A stretch of DNA of 64,000 bases, from the NCBI RefSeq assembly GCF_049316285.1, contig NZ_JBMOXA010000020.1, positions 1 to 64,000 on the forward strand. Reading direction: 5' to 3'. Each line of letters starts with the position of its first letter. The stretch's first letter is position 1. Below are positions 44,043 to 51,882 of the stretch, in pieces. Origin of the DNA: Rhodoferax_B sp049316285. GTDB lineage: Bacteria; Pseudomonadota; Gammaproteobacteria; Burkholderiales; Burkholderiaceae_C. The translations under genes were made by a program, and so were the position numbers. The notes under the pieces were generated by a model. The model was not told the origin of the DNA. It worked only from the letters and a program-made list of their open reading frames with translations, and made no database searches.

Positions 44043-45683
44043 ATGAACAACAAAAAGTGGCTGCGGCCACTGGCGCTGGCCCTTGCGCTGTGTGCCGGAG
44101 CTGCCGCCTTGCAAGCCAAGACGCCGGTCGACCAGTTGATCGTGGGGTTTAGCATGAACAACCTGCTGTCGCTGGACCCGGCCGCTGCCACCGGCAACGA
44201 CGTGGTGGAAATCAACGCCAACCTGTACGACTACCTGATCGAGCTGGACGCGCAAACGCCCAGCAAAATCCTGCCCGGTCTGGCCGAGCGCTGGAGTGTG
44301 TCGCCCGATGGCCGCAGCCTGAACTTCACGCTGCGCACGGGTGTCAAGTTCCAGTCCGGCAATCCCTTGACCGCTGAAGACGTGGCCTGGTCGCTGCAGC
44401 GTGTGTTGAAGCTCAACCTGGCCATGGCTTCGCCGTGGAAGAGTTATGGCTTCAGCGCCAAAAACGTCGACAAGGTGGTGCGCGCCACCGATGCGCAAAC
44501 CCTGGTGATCGACCTGCCCGTGGCCACCGACCCGAAGATGGTGCTCTACACCCTGGCCACTTCGGTCAGCGCCGTGGTGCTGGACCGCAAGGTGGTGATG
44601 GAAAACGAGAAGAACGGCGACATGGGCAACGCCTGGTTGACCACCCACTCGGCCGGCTCGGGCCCGTTTTCGCTGGCGCAGTGGCGCGCCAAAGACACCT
44701 TGATCATGAACCGTTTCGACGGCTACTGGCGCGGCCCGGCGAAGATGAAGCGGGTGGTGATGCGCCACATGACAGAGTCGCAAACCCTGCGCCTGATGCT
44801 GGAGCGTGGCGACCTGGACCTGGCCGTTGGCATGTCGGTGCCCGACCTCGAATCCATGCGCAAGAACCCCGATGTGGTGGTGCAATCCATGCGCCGCGGC
44901 ACCATGTATTACGTGGCCGTGAGCATGAAGGATGAAAAGTTTGCCGACCAGCGTGTACGCCTGGCCGTGCGCAAACTCATAGACTACGACGGCATCAACA
45001 GCGCCGTGATGACCGACTACGGCGTGCCCAACCAGCGCCCCGTGCAGCTCGGTTTGCCGGCCACCTTGCCCAGCCCGGGCTACACGCTGGATGTGGCGGG
45101 CGCGAAGAAGCTGCTGGCCGAAGCCGGCTACCCCAACGGCTTCAAGACCACCATCCGTGTGCTGGCCGATCCGCCGTTCATCAATATCGCCACCAATCTG
45201 CAGGCCACCTTGGCGCAGGCGGGCATAGAGGCGAGTGTGCTTTCGGGCACGGGCAACCAGGTGTATGGCGCCATGCGTGAGCGCAAGTTTGAAATCCTGG
45301 TCGGCCGTGGCGGCGGCGGCGTAGAGCCGCACCCGCATGGCAGCCTGCGTGCGCTGGTGCTGAACCCGAACAACGCCGACGCGGCACGCCTGACCAACTT
45401 CCAGGGCTGGCGCACCTCGTTCTTCAGCCCCGAGCTGAACGCCTTGATTGGCAAGGCCGAAGTCGAGCGCGACGAAGCCAAACAAATGGCCGACTACCAA
45501 GAGGTGCAGCGTGTGTATGACCAGCAGGTCGGCGCCATCCAGCCGATCTCGCAGATGGTTGACACCGTGGTGGTGCGCAAGGATTTGCGCAACTACCAAG
45601 GCCACCCGTCGGCCACCACACGGCTGCGTGATGTGTTCAAGCAGCGTGGCGATGCTGTAGCCGCTGGCACGACCGGGGGCTGA
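44043..45683 (+). CDS. Peptide/opine-type ABC transporter substrate-binding protein
   Basis: 546-residue periplasmic binding protein of SBP family 5. Signal peptide 1-25 (LALALALCAGAAALQA-K). Family stretch LAERWSVSPDGRSLNFTLRTGVKFQSGNPLTAEDVAWSLQRV is clear, along with NRFDGYWRGPAKMKRVV. Start ATG 44043, GAGGAGACACG upstream. 59 bp after the dehydratase, first of a five-gene importer. SBP family 5 also carries sugars and sugar acids, so import of an aldarate or its lactone is plausible in this cluster (inference). Confidence 0.92.
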   Translation: MNNKKWLRPLALALALCAGAAALQAKTPVDQLIVGFSMNNLLSLDPAAATGNDVVEINANLYDYLIELDAQTPSKILPGLAERWSVSPDGRSLNFTLRTGVKFQSGNPLTAEDVAWSLQRVLKLNLAMASPWKSYGFSAKNVDKVVRATDAQTLVIDLPVATDPKMVLYTLATSVSAVVLDRKVVMENEKNGDMGNAWLTTHSAGSGPFSLAQWRAKDTLIMNRFDGYWRGPAKMKRVVMRHMTESQTLRLMLERGDLDLAVGMSVPDLESMRKNPDVVVQSMRRGTMYYVAVSMKDEKFADQRVRLAVRKLIDYDGINSAVMTDYGVPNQRPVQLGLPATLPSPGYTLDVAGAKKLLAEAGYPNGFKTTIRVLADPPFINIATNLQATLAQAGIEASVLSGTGNQVYGAMRERKFEILVGRGGGGVEPHPHGSLRALVLNPNNADAARLTNFQGWRTSFFSPELNALIGKAEVERDEAKQMADYQEVQRVYDQQVGAIQPISQMVDTVVVRKDLRNYQGHPSATTRLRDVFKQRGDAVAAGTTGG

Positions 45684-45687
45684 TGTG

Positions 45688-46728
45688 ATGGAGAAAACCT
45701 TGTCCTCATTTTTCACCGCTGCGCGTATGCAGGCCATTGGCAAACGTGCGATGAGCGTGGTGCTGACCCTGCTGGGCCTGCTGCTGCTGACCTTTGTGAT
45801 CGGCCGCGTGATGCCGCTAGACCCGGTGTTGTCCATCGTCGGCCCCGATGCCGACAAATCCACCTACGACCAGGTCTACAAACAGCTGGGCCTGGACCGG
45901 CCGCTGACCACGCAGTTTGGCTACTACCTGCGCGACCTGCTGCAGGGCGACCTGGGCAAAGCCATGCTCACCGGCCACAAGGTGACCGACGATCTGGTCC
46001 GGGTGCTGCCGGCCACTGTGGAGCTGGCCACCATGGCGATCCTGCTGGGCACCTGTGTGGGCATTCCGCTGGGCGTGTTTGCCGCCACGCGCCGTGGCCG
46101 CCTGGCCGACCACGTGGTGCGGGTGATCAGCCTGTTTGGTTATTCCACACCGGTGTTCTGGTTCGGCATGATGGGCTTGCTGGTGTTCTATGCCTGGCTG
46201 GGCTGGGCCGGTGGTGCCGGGCGTGTGGACCTGGCGTTTGACGGCATCGTGCCCACCCGCACCGGCTTGCTGCTGATCGATTCGCTGCTCGCGGGCGACT
46301 GGGAAGTGTTCCGCAGCGCGCTGAAGTTCCTGATCCTGCCGGCGTGTATCTTGGGCCTGCATTCCATGGCCTACATCAGCCGCATGACGCGCAGCTTCAT
46401 GCTGGCACAGCTGTCGCAGGAGTACATCACCACCGCGCGGGTCAAGGGTTTGTCGGAACGCGGTGTGGTCTGGCAGCACGCGTTTCGCAACATCCTGGTG
46501 CAGTTGCTGACCATCGTCGCATTGGCCTACGGCAGCTTGCTGGAAGGTGCGGTGCTGATCGAGACCGTGTTTGCCTGGCCCGGCTTTGGCCAATACCTCA
46601 CCAGCAGTTTGCTGCTGGGCGACATGAACGCCGTGATGGGTTGTGTGCTGGTCGTAGGGGTGATCTTCATCACGCTGAACCTGCTGTCCGACGCCATGTA
46701 CCAAGTCCTTGACCCGAGAACACGCTGA
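45688..46728 (+). CDS. ABC transporter permease, DppB type
   Basis: 346-residue inner-membrane permease with about six helices. N-terminal VVLTLLGLLLLTFVIGRVMPLDP, periplasmic QLGLDRPLTTQFGYYLRDLLQGDLGKA and the ATPase-contact loop EYITTARVKGLSERGVVWQHAFRN are typical of DppB/OppB. I use ATG 45688, one codon after an in-frame GTG. Follows the binding protein by 4 bp and overlaps the next permease by one base. Confidence 0.93.
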   Translation: MEKTLSSFFTAARMQAIGKRAMSVVLTLLGLLLLTFVIGRVMPLDPVLSIVGPDADKSTYDQVYKQLGLDRPLTTQFGYYLRDLLQGDLGKAMLTGHKVTDDLVRVLPATVELATMAILLGTCVGIPLGVFAATRRGRLADHVVRVISLFGYSTPVFWFGMMGLLVFYAWLGWAGGAGRVDLAFDGIVPTRTGLLLIDSLLAGDWEVFRSALKFLILPACILGLHSMAYISRMTRSFMLAQLSQEYITTARVKGLSERGVVWQHAFRNILVQLLTIVALAYGSLLEGAVLIETVFAWPGFGQYLTSSLLLGDMNAVMGCVLVVGVIFITLNLLSDAMYQVLDPRTR

Positions 46729-47624
46729 TGGCTTCCTCCACTCTGACCCGCTATTCCGAAACGCCCGAGTCGGCCACCCAGGCGCTGCTGCTCAGCCTGC
46801 GCCAGGGGCTGCGCCGCCTGATGCACAACCCCATGACGGTGGCCGGCCTGGTGGTCGTGGCGCTGTTGCTGCTGGTGGCCTTGTTCGCCCCGTGGATCGC
46901 CACACACAACCCGCTGGAGCAAAACCTCAAGCAGGCGCTGCAGGCGCCGTCGTCGGCACACTGGTTTGGCACCGATGAATACGGCCGCGATGTGTTCAGC
47001 CGGCTGGTGCACGGCTCGCGCATCTCGCTCTACATCATCACCCTGGTGACGGTGATCGTCGGTCCCGTGGGCCTGGCGGTGGGCAGCATGGCCGGCTACT
47101 TTGGTGGCTGGGTAGACAACCTGTTCATGCGCATCACCGACATCTTCATCTCGTTTCCCAGCCTGGTGTTGGCGCTGGCCTTTGTGGCCGCGCTGGGCCC
47201 CGGCCTGGACCACGCGGTGATCGCGATAGCGCTGACCGCCTGGCCACCGATTGCGCGGCTGGCGCGGGCCGAAACCCTGTCGCTGCGCCATGCCGATTAC
47301 GTGGTGGCGGCGCAGTTGCAAGGCGCATCGTCGGCGCGCATCTTGTTGCGCTACATCGTGCCCATGCTGCTGTCGTCGGTGGTGGTGCGTTTGACCATGA
47401 ACATGGCCGCCGTGATCCTGACGGCTGCCGGCCTGGGCTTTCTGGGCCTGGGCGCACAGCCGCCCTTGCCCGAGTGGGGCGCGATGATTTCCAGCGGCCG
47501 GCGCTACATGATCGAGTGCTGGTGGCTGGTGGCCGCACCCGGCGCCGCCATCATGCTGGTGAGCCTGGCGTTCAACCTGTTGGGCGACGGCTTGCGCGAC
47601 GTGCTCGACCCACGCAGCGAATGA
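46728..47624 (+). CDS. ABC transporter permease, DppC type
   Basis: 298-residue inner-membrane permease. HWFGTDEYGRDVFSRLVHGSRISLYI is the diagnostic DppC/OppC stretch, and ADYVVAAQLQGASSARILLRYIVP the coupling loop. Start ATG 46728 shares its A with the preceding TGA (ATGA overlap), so translation is coupled with dppB. Confidence 0.94.
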   Translation: MASSTLTRYSETPESATQALLLSLRQGLRRLMHNPMTVAGLVVVALLLLVALFAPWIATHNPLEQNLKQALQAPSSAHWFGTDEYGRDVFSRLVHGSRISLYIITLVTVIVGPVGLAVGSMAGYFGGWVDNLFMRITDIFISFPSLVLALAFVAALGPGLDHAVIAIALTAWPPIARLARAETLSLRHADYVVAAQLQGASSARILLRYIVPMLLSSVVVRLTMNMAAVILTAAGLGFLGLGAQPPLPEWGAMISSGRRYMIECWWLVAAPGAAIMLVSLAFNLLGDGLRDVLDPRSE

Positions 47625-47629
47625 GGACC

Positions 47630-48502
47630 ATGAACATGCAAAACCCTCCTGCCGCAGCATCGGTTGTGGCCCCCAAGCTGCAAGTCGAAGACCTGCACAT
47701 CCACTTCGCCACACCCGAGGGGCCTATGCACGCCGTGCGTGGTGTGTCGTTCAACCTGGCGCGTGAAAAGCTGGCGATTGTGGGTGAGTCCGGTTCGGGC
47801 AAATCCACCGTGGGCCGAGCGCTGCTCAAGCTGCACCCGCGCAGCGCCAAGATCGAAGCACGCAAGTTGGCGTTTGACGGCATCGACCTGTTGAACGCCA
47901 GCCCCAAGGCCATGCAGAAGATTCGCGGCCAACGCATGTCCATGATCATGCAGGACCCCAAGTATTCGCTGAACCCGGTGGTGCGTGTAGGCCAGCAAAT
48001 TGCCGAGGCCTATCTGGCGCACCACGACGTGCCGCGTGCCGAGGCTTACGAGCGCACCATGGTCATGCTGGAATCGGTGCGTATCCGCGACCCGCAGCGG
48101 GTGTTCAACCTCTACCCGCACGAGGTGTCGGGCGGCATGGGCCAGCGCATCATGATCGCCATGATGCTCATCACCGAGCCCGAGATTCTGATTGCCGACG
48201 AACCTACTTCGGCACTTGACGTGTCGGTGCGGCTGCAGGTGCTGGCGGTGCTGGATGAATTGGTGAGCCAGCGCGGCCTGGGGCTGCTGTTCATCAGCCA
48301 CGACCTGAACATGGTGCGCCACTTCTGCGACCGCGTGTTGGTGATGTATGCCGGCCGGGTGGTCGAGAGCATCGCCGCCGCCGACCTGGACCATGCCGAG
48401 CACCCCTATACCCGTGGCCTGCTCAGCGCCTTGCCTAGCCTGGACCAGCGCCGCAAGCGCCTGCCGGTGTTGCAGCGCGACCCGTCCTGGCTCACCAGCT
48501 AA
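47630..48502 (+). CDS. ABC transporter ATP-binding protein, DppD type
   Basis: 290-residue ATPase. Walker A GESGSGKST, Q-loop MIMQDPKYSLNP, signature EVSGGMGQRIMIAMML, Walker B ILIADEPTSALDVSV, H-loop FISHDLNMV, and the oligopeptide C-terminal HPYTRGLLSALPSL. Shorter than canonical DppD because the Cys-rich iron-sulfur end is missing. Start ATG 47630; GAGG is only three bases away, so ATG 47636 is an equally good start. Confidence 0.92.
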   Translation: MNMQNPPAAASVVAPKLQVEDLHIHFATPEGPMHAVRGVSFNLAREKLAIVGESGSGKSTVGRALLKLHPRSAKIEARKLAFDGIDLLNASPKAMQKIRGQRMSMIMQDPKYSLNPVVRVGQQIAEAYLAHHDVPRAEAYERTMVMLESVRIRDPQRVFNLYPHEVSGGMGQRIMIAMMLITEPEILIADEPTSALDVSVRLQVLAVLDELVSQRGLGLLFISHDLNMVRHFCDRVLVMYAGRVVESIAAADLDHAEHPYTRGLLSALPSLDQRRKRLPVLQRDPSWLTS

Positions 48503-48533
48503 ATCACCCGCAAAAGCGACCCAAGGATCCAGC

Positions 48534-49298
48534 ATGGAAATGATAGACGTCAAGGCATTGAACCTGGCCTTTGGCTCCGCCAAGGTGCTCAACGATGTGA
48601 ATCTGCAGGTGCGCACGGGCCAATCGTTTGGCCTGGTGGGCGAGTCGGGTTCAGGCAAAACCACGGTGCTGCGCTGTCTGGCCGGCCAATACACCCACTG
48701 GACCGGCAGCGCCGAAATGGCCGGGCGCGCGCTCACACACAAGCTGGATCGTTCGCGTTGCCGTGAAGTGCAAATGGTGTTTCAAGACCCCTACGGCTCA
48801 CTCCATCCGCGCCACACCATACACACCGTGCTGGCCGAGCCGCTGCGCATCCACGGCATAGGTGATCAGCGCGAGCGCATCGAAAGCATTCTGGGCAAGG
48901 TGGGGCTGAACAGCAGCTTTCGCTTCCGTTACCCGCACCAGTTGTCTGGCGGCCAACGCCAGCGTGTGGCGATTGCGCGCGCGCTGATTCTGGAGCCACG
49001 TGTGTTGCTGCTCGACGAGCCCACGTCGGCGCTCGACGTCTCGGTGCAGGCCGAGATCCTGAACCTGCTGGCCGAGTTGCGCGAGCGCGATGGACTCACC
49101 TACCTGATGGTGACACACGACCTGGGTGTGGTGGCGCATCTTTGTGACCAGGTGGCGGTGATGCAGCAGGGCCGCATTGTCGAAACCTTGTCGGTCGACG
49201 CTTTGTGTGCCGATCAAGCGCAGCACCCCTATACCCGCATGCTGGTCAACGCCACACGCAACCATGGGCACACCATGGAAGAGGCTGCCACGGTCTAG
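48534..49298 (+). CDS. ABC transporter ATP-binding protein, DppF type
   Basis: 254-residue second ATPase. Walker A GESGSGKTT, Q-loop MVFQDPYGSLHPRHTI, signature QLSGGQRQRVAIARALI, Walker B VLLLDEPTSALDVSV, H-loop TYLMVTHDLGVVAHLC. Compact: lacks the longer C-terminal part of DppF. Start ATG 48534 with AAGGATCC upstream. Pairs with DppD to drive the importer. Confidence 0.92.
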   Translation: MEMIDVKALNLAFGSAKVLNDVNLQVRTGQSFGLVGESGSGKTTVLRCLAGQYTHWTGSAEMAGRALTHKLDRSRCREVQMVFQDPYGSLHPRHTIHTVLAEPLRIHGIGDQRERIESILGKVGLNSSFRFRYPHQLSGGQRQRVAIARALILEPRVLLLDEPTSALDVSVQAEILNLLAELRERDGLTYLMVTHDLGVVAHLCDQVAVMQQGRIVETLSVDALCADQAQHPYTRMLVNATRNHGHTMEEAATV

Positions 49299-49377
49299 CT
49301 GTAGCCGCCCACATAGCGGACTCCAAGGCGGCGCCAGACCGCTGCGCCGCGAAGATTTTCTAACCCCGGAGACAACC

Positions 49378-50283
49378 ATGCTGAACCGCCGCCGCGTTCT
49401 CGCGGCTTCCCTTGCCGCGCCCTTTGCATCCCATCTGCCCCTGGTCAGTGCGGCCGAAACCGCGCCGCTGCTCATCGATTCCCACGTGCACGTCTGGAAG
49501 CGCGATCCGGCCTTTCCGTTCGCGCAAGGCCGCAAGCCACCCGAGTTTGATGCGTCTGCCGAGATGCTGCTGGCGCTGATGCAGGCCAACGGCGTGTCGC
49601 GCACGGTGATCGTGCAGGTGATCCACTACCGTTGGGACAACAGCTACCTGGCCGATGTGCTGAAGCGCTACCCGGACAAGTTTCAGGGCATCTGCCGCGT
49701 CAACCCCGAGGACCCGGCGGCGCCCGATCACCTGAGCCGGCTCACCTTGGAGCAAGGCTTTCGTGGTGTGCGCCTGAGCCCATCCGACCAGGCCGACGGC
49801 GACTGGATTCGTGGTCCGCTGATGCCACCCTTGTGGCGCCGTTGTGCCGAGTTGAAGGTGCCTATGACCATTTTGGCTTCGCCACAACGCATGGCCGACC
49901 TGGTGCCCTTGATCGAGCAGAACCCCGACCTGACCGTGGTAATAGACCACATGGCCGACGCGCTGCCTGACCAGCCGCAGCAGCTCGAGGCATTGCTTGC
50001 GCTGGCGCGTTTCCCCAAGGTGTTTGTGAAGATCTCGCATGTGCCGCGTTTGTCGAAACAGGCCTATCCCTACGCCGATGCGTTCGACCAGGTGAAACGT
50101 GTGATAGACCGCTTTGGCGCGGGCCGCTGCATGTGGGGCACCGACTGGCCAATCTCGCTGAGCGAGTTGCCTTACGACAGGATGGTGGCGGTGTACCGCG
50201 ACAACCTGGGCTTTTTGTCGGCCAGCGATAGACAGCAGATCTTGTCGGGCACGGTGCAGAAGATCTGGCCGTTCGGGCTCTGA
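49378..50283 (+). CDS. Exported amidohydrolase (COG3618 type), possible aldarolactonase
   Basis: 301-residue metal-dependent TIM barrel hydrolase. Metal-binding DSHVHVW near residue 37, His in VIDHMAD, and Asp in MWGTDWPIS. COG3618 members include L-fucono-, L-rhamno- and aldaro-lactonases (the uronate-pathway UxuL). Unlike those cytoplasmic enzymes it begins MLNRRRVLAASLAAPFASHLPLVSA, a Tat-like signal, so it probably acts in the periplasm. Start ATG 49378 with CGGAGACAAC. Last gene of the operon; it could open an aldarolactone before uptake (inference). Confidence 0.83.
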   Translation: MLNRRRVLAASLAAPFASHLPLVSAAETAPLLIDSHVHVWKRDPAFPFAQGRKPPEFDASAEMLLALMQANGVSRTVIVQVIHYRWDNSYLADVLKRYPDKFQGICRVNPEDPAAPDHLSRLTLEQGFRGVRLSPSDQADGDWIRGPLMPPLWRRCAELKVPMTILASPQRMADLVPLIEQNPDLTVVIDHMADALPDQPQQLEALLALARFPKVFVKISHVPRLSKQAYPYADAFDQVKRVIDRFGAGRCMWGTDWPISLSELPYDRMVAVYRDNLGFLSASDRQQILSGTVQKIWPFGL

Positions 50284-50291
50284 ACTGGCTT

Positions 50292-50314
50292 AAAAAAGCC
50301 CGCTGAAAGCGGGC
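50292..50314 (-). terminator. Rho-independent terminator for the leftward gene at 50357
   Basis: Stem GCCCGC / GCGGGC with a TGAAA loop; on the minus strand it is followed by six T residues, fitting the end of the leftward gene. On the plus strand no T-run follows, so it only weakly ends the amidohydrolase operon. Confidence 0.75.
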
Positions 50315-50356
50315 AAGAACCGACGCGAGAGAGGGAGGGAGGATTTCAACGTCGGT

Positions 50357-50674
50357 TCAGATCAGCATCAGGCGCCATTGGGCCGCGAGGTACAACCGTT
50401 GCGGGATGGAGATGTTCATCTGCTGCCGGGTTTTGGCAACAGGCGCATTCGGTGGTGCCTTGTGGTCAATAAAATCTACCGCGGCCATCAACTCGCGGGT
50501 CTCAATCCAGTGAGAGCCCGGACCGTAAAGCTTGTTGGACGCGTTGCACAGCAAGCGCATATTCAACGCCGACTCTTTGGTTTCTTCTTCCCAGCCGCTG
50601 TAAGAGGGCGTGCTGTAAATGTGCGCCGATGGATGGACAGCGCTGGGCAGCCAACAGATTCGTACTTGTTGCAT
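50357..50674 (-). CDS. Hypothetical protein
   Basis: 105 residues, no signal peptide, rich in Ser, His and Trp. I recognise no family. Visible segments: HIYSTPSYSGWEEETKESALNMRLLCNASNKLYGPG and a C-terminal IPQRLYLAAQWRLMLI. Codon use appears less GC-biased than in the neighbours, in line with acquired DNA. Start ATG 50674 lacks a good Shine-Dalgarno; GTG 50683 is possible. It is supported mainly by a matching minus-strand terminator. Confidence 0.55.
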   Translation of the reverse strand: MQQVRICWLPSAVHPSAHIYSTPSYSGWEEETKESALNMRLLCNASNKLYGPGSHWIETRELMAAVDFIDHKAPPNAPVAKTRQQMNISIPQRLYLAAQWRLMLI

Positions 50675-50683
50675 GGTGTTCAC

Positions 50684-51014
50684 GCGCGGGCTGTTGTGAC
50701 CGGCCCACTATACGAATGAGCTCAGAAAAAAGTGCAAGCCGCCTGCTTATTCGTTTGTAGGCGCGTGCGCACAACAAACATGTATTTGCGCTGCTTCTCA
50801 TCAAGAGGACGGGCGCAGGAAGGCTGCATTCGAAAACCAACTGCATCACCGGTTGAAGCGGGTTGATGAGGCTTTTTCGCGTCGATGGATGTGGATTGCG
50901 CTACTGCTCCCAGTGATCCTTGGCGCGGCTGCCATAGAGGCTCTGATGTGGCGTCTTCATTTCGGGTTCAATGTCTAAGCCTGAACCTAATTGGATCCCA
51001 TGATGGACCACGAC
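50684..51014. other. 331-bp gap with one possible micro-ORF
   Basis: Between two unknown leftward genes. GC is visibly lower than the surroundings. The only coding candidate is the short plus-strand frame listed at 50853-50978. No RNA gene, repeat or promoter recognised with confidence. Confidence 0.4.
50853..50978 (+). CDS. Possible 41-residue single-helix membrane protein
   Basis: TTG-initiated frame reading LKRVDEAFSRRWMWIALLLP then VILGAAAIEALMWRLHFGFNV: a short amphipathic basic segment followed by one clear membrane helix. Upstream in-frame sequence (AAFENQLHHR) also looks protein-like but has no start codon. ATG 50889 would give 29 residues. No good ribosome-binding site. Either a real small protein whose start has been lost, or chance. 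Confidence 0.3.
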   Translation: MKRVDEAFSRRWMWIALLLPVILGAAAIEALMWRLHFGFNV

Positions 51015-51380
51015 TCAGCGTGGCTCCGCCCAGCCATTAAGCTTTTCAGCGCGATCAAATTGGGCGCGACCCGCTTCAGGATATTCCCATACGGAAAAAA
51101 AACCGTAAGCGTTCACCTTGGTTGGCTCCCCTAAAAGAGAGCGCACATCGCTATCAGTCATGCCCCGCTTTAGCGCGCGCCAATTTTCTCTTTGTCGCCA
51201 ACCTTCCGCCTGGTTGATGACGGGCTTTGGGCTCGGTGAAGGAGACGCGGCCCGCATCTGTTGCCTTTCAAGCTGATTTACGCGTTCCTCTAACTGGCGA
51301 ACGCGCTCTTCAAGCGACTGCGCGGACGCAACGGTGAAAAGCAGTAGACCCAAAGCGATGCCGGTTAAACGTTTGATCAT
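51015..51380 (-). CDS. Exported coiled-coil protein with a BamE/SmpA-like domain
   Basis: 121 residues. Signal peptide 1-20 (IKRLTGIALGLLLFTVASA-Q), a heptad coiled coil SLEERVRQLEERVNQLERQQ at about 21-41, a Ser/Pro linker, then NWRALKRGMTDSDVRSLLGEPTKVNAYGFFSVWEYP, the pattern of the SmpA/OmlA (BamE) fold. It lacks the lipobox cysteine of true BamE. Start ATG 51380 with AAGGACG upstream. Probably a periplasmic accessory protein; the location beside an integrase remnant suggests it came with a mobile element. Confidence 0.75.
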   Translation of the reverse strand: MIKRLTGIALGLLLFTVASAQSLEERVRQLEERVNQLERQQMRAASPSPSPKPVINQAEGWRQRENWRALKRGMTDSDVRSLLGEPTKVNAYGFFSVWEYPEAGRAQFDRAEKLNGWAEPR

Positions 51381-51423
51381 TCTGGCGTCCTTCTCTATAC
51401 GGCTCATCCAGGCCTGCCATCAG

Positions 51424-51680
51424 CAGCGCCTGGTGCATTGGATGTCGCCCTTGCCGGCGAGCAGCTAGATCTCCGTGATGCGCGCCCATTCTTGGGCCTC
51501 TCGCTTGGTGCCCCAGACGGCCGACTTGCGCTGCCCATTGCGCTCAACTTCGGCTCGGCATCTGTTCTTGTACTTGCGTATGTACGCTGTCCGCAGCACC
51601 TGCCTTGTGGCCCACCGTGCGGGATTTTTGCGGGATTGTGGCCGATTTCTCGCGTTTGGGGGCGTGTGGATGTGGGGCAT
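51424..51680 (-). pseudogene. Tyrosine-recombinase (phage-type integrase) N-terminal remnant
   Basis: Minus-strand frame YIRKYKNRCRAEVERNGQRK then SAVWGTKREAQEWARITEI matches the N-terminal arm-binding domain of phage-type integrases. An in-frame TAG at 51465-51467 interrupts it; the frame then resumes LLAGKGDI, the usual next integrase segment, before a TGA near 51424. The catalytic domain (R-H-R-Y) is absent. It sits right beside the 3' end of tRNA-Leu, the classic integration position. This is a dead gene marking a past insertion. Confidence 0.75.
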
Positions 51681-51701
51681 TAAAAACCCATTTCTCCAAT
51701 G

Positions 51702-51734
51702 AAAAACCCCTTGATCGTTTCCAATCAAGGGGTT
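51702..51734 (-). terminator. Terminator of tRNA-Leu
   Basis: Minus-strand stem AACCCCTTGAT / ATCAAGGGGTT followed by TTTTT, 14 bp past the tRNA 3' end. Confidence 0.85.
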
Positions 51735-51747
51735 ATCACACTAAGCG

Positions 51748-51832
51748 TGGTGCCCGGGGCCGGAATCGAACCGGCACGCCTTGCGGCGGGGGATTTTGAG
51801 TCCCCTGCGTCTACCAATTTCACCACCCGGGC
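51748..51832 (-). tRNA. tRNA-Leu(CAA)
   Basis: 85-nt tRNA on the minus strand with encoded CCA. Seven-pair acceptor stem GCCCGGG/CCCGGGC, D-arm with TGGTAGACGC, anticodon stem-loop GGGGA-CTCAAAA-TCCCC (anticodon CAA, reading UUG), a long variable arm CGCCGCAAGGCGTG typical of leucine tRNAs, and a GGTTCGATTCC T-arm. The 3' side faces the integrase remnant. Confidence 0.97.
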
Positions 51833-51882
51833 TAATTTTGTTGCTGCAGAAGCAAGACCCGAATTATGGCACAGTCTAGGGT

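Noticed and set aside
43950..45863. Long open frame (637 codons) on the minus strand across the peptide-type binding protein
   Set aside because: It mirrors a well-supported gene on the other strand; its translation is His/Gln/Arg-rich low-complexity sequence typical of antisense frames in GC-rich DNA.
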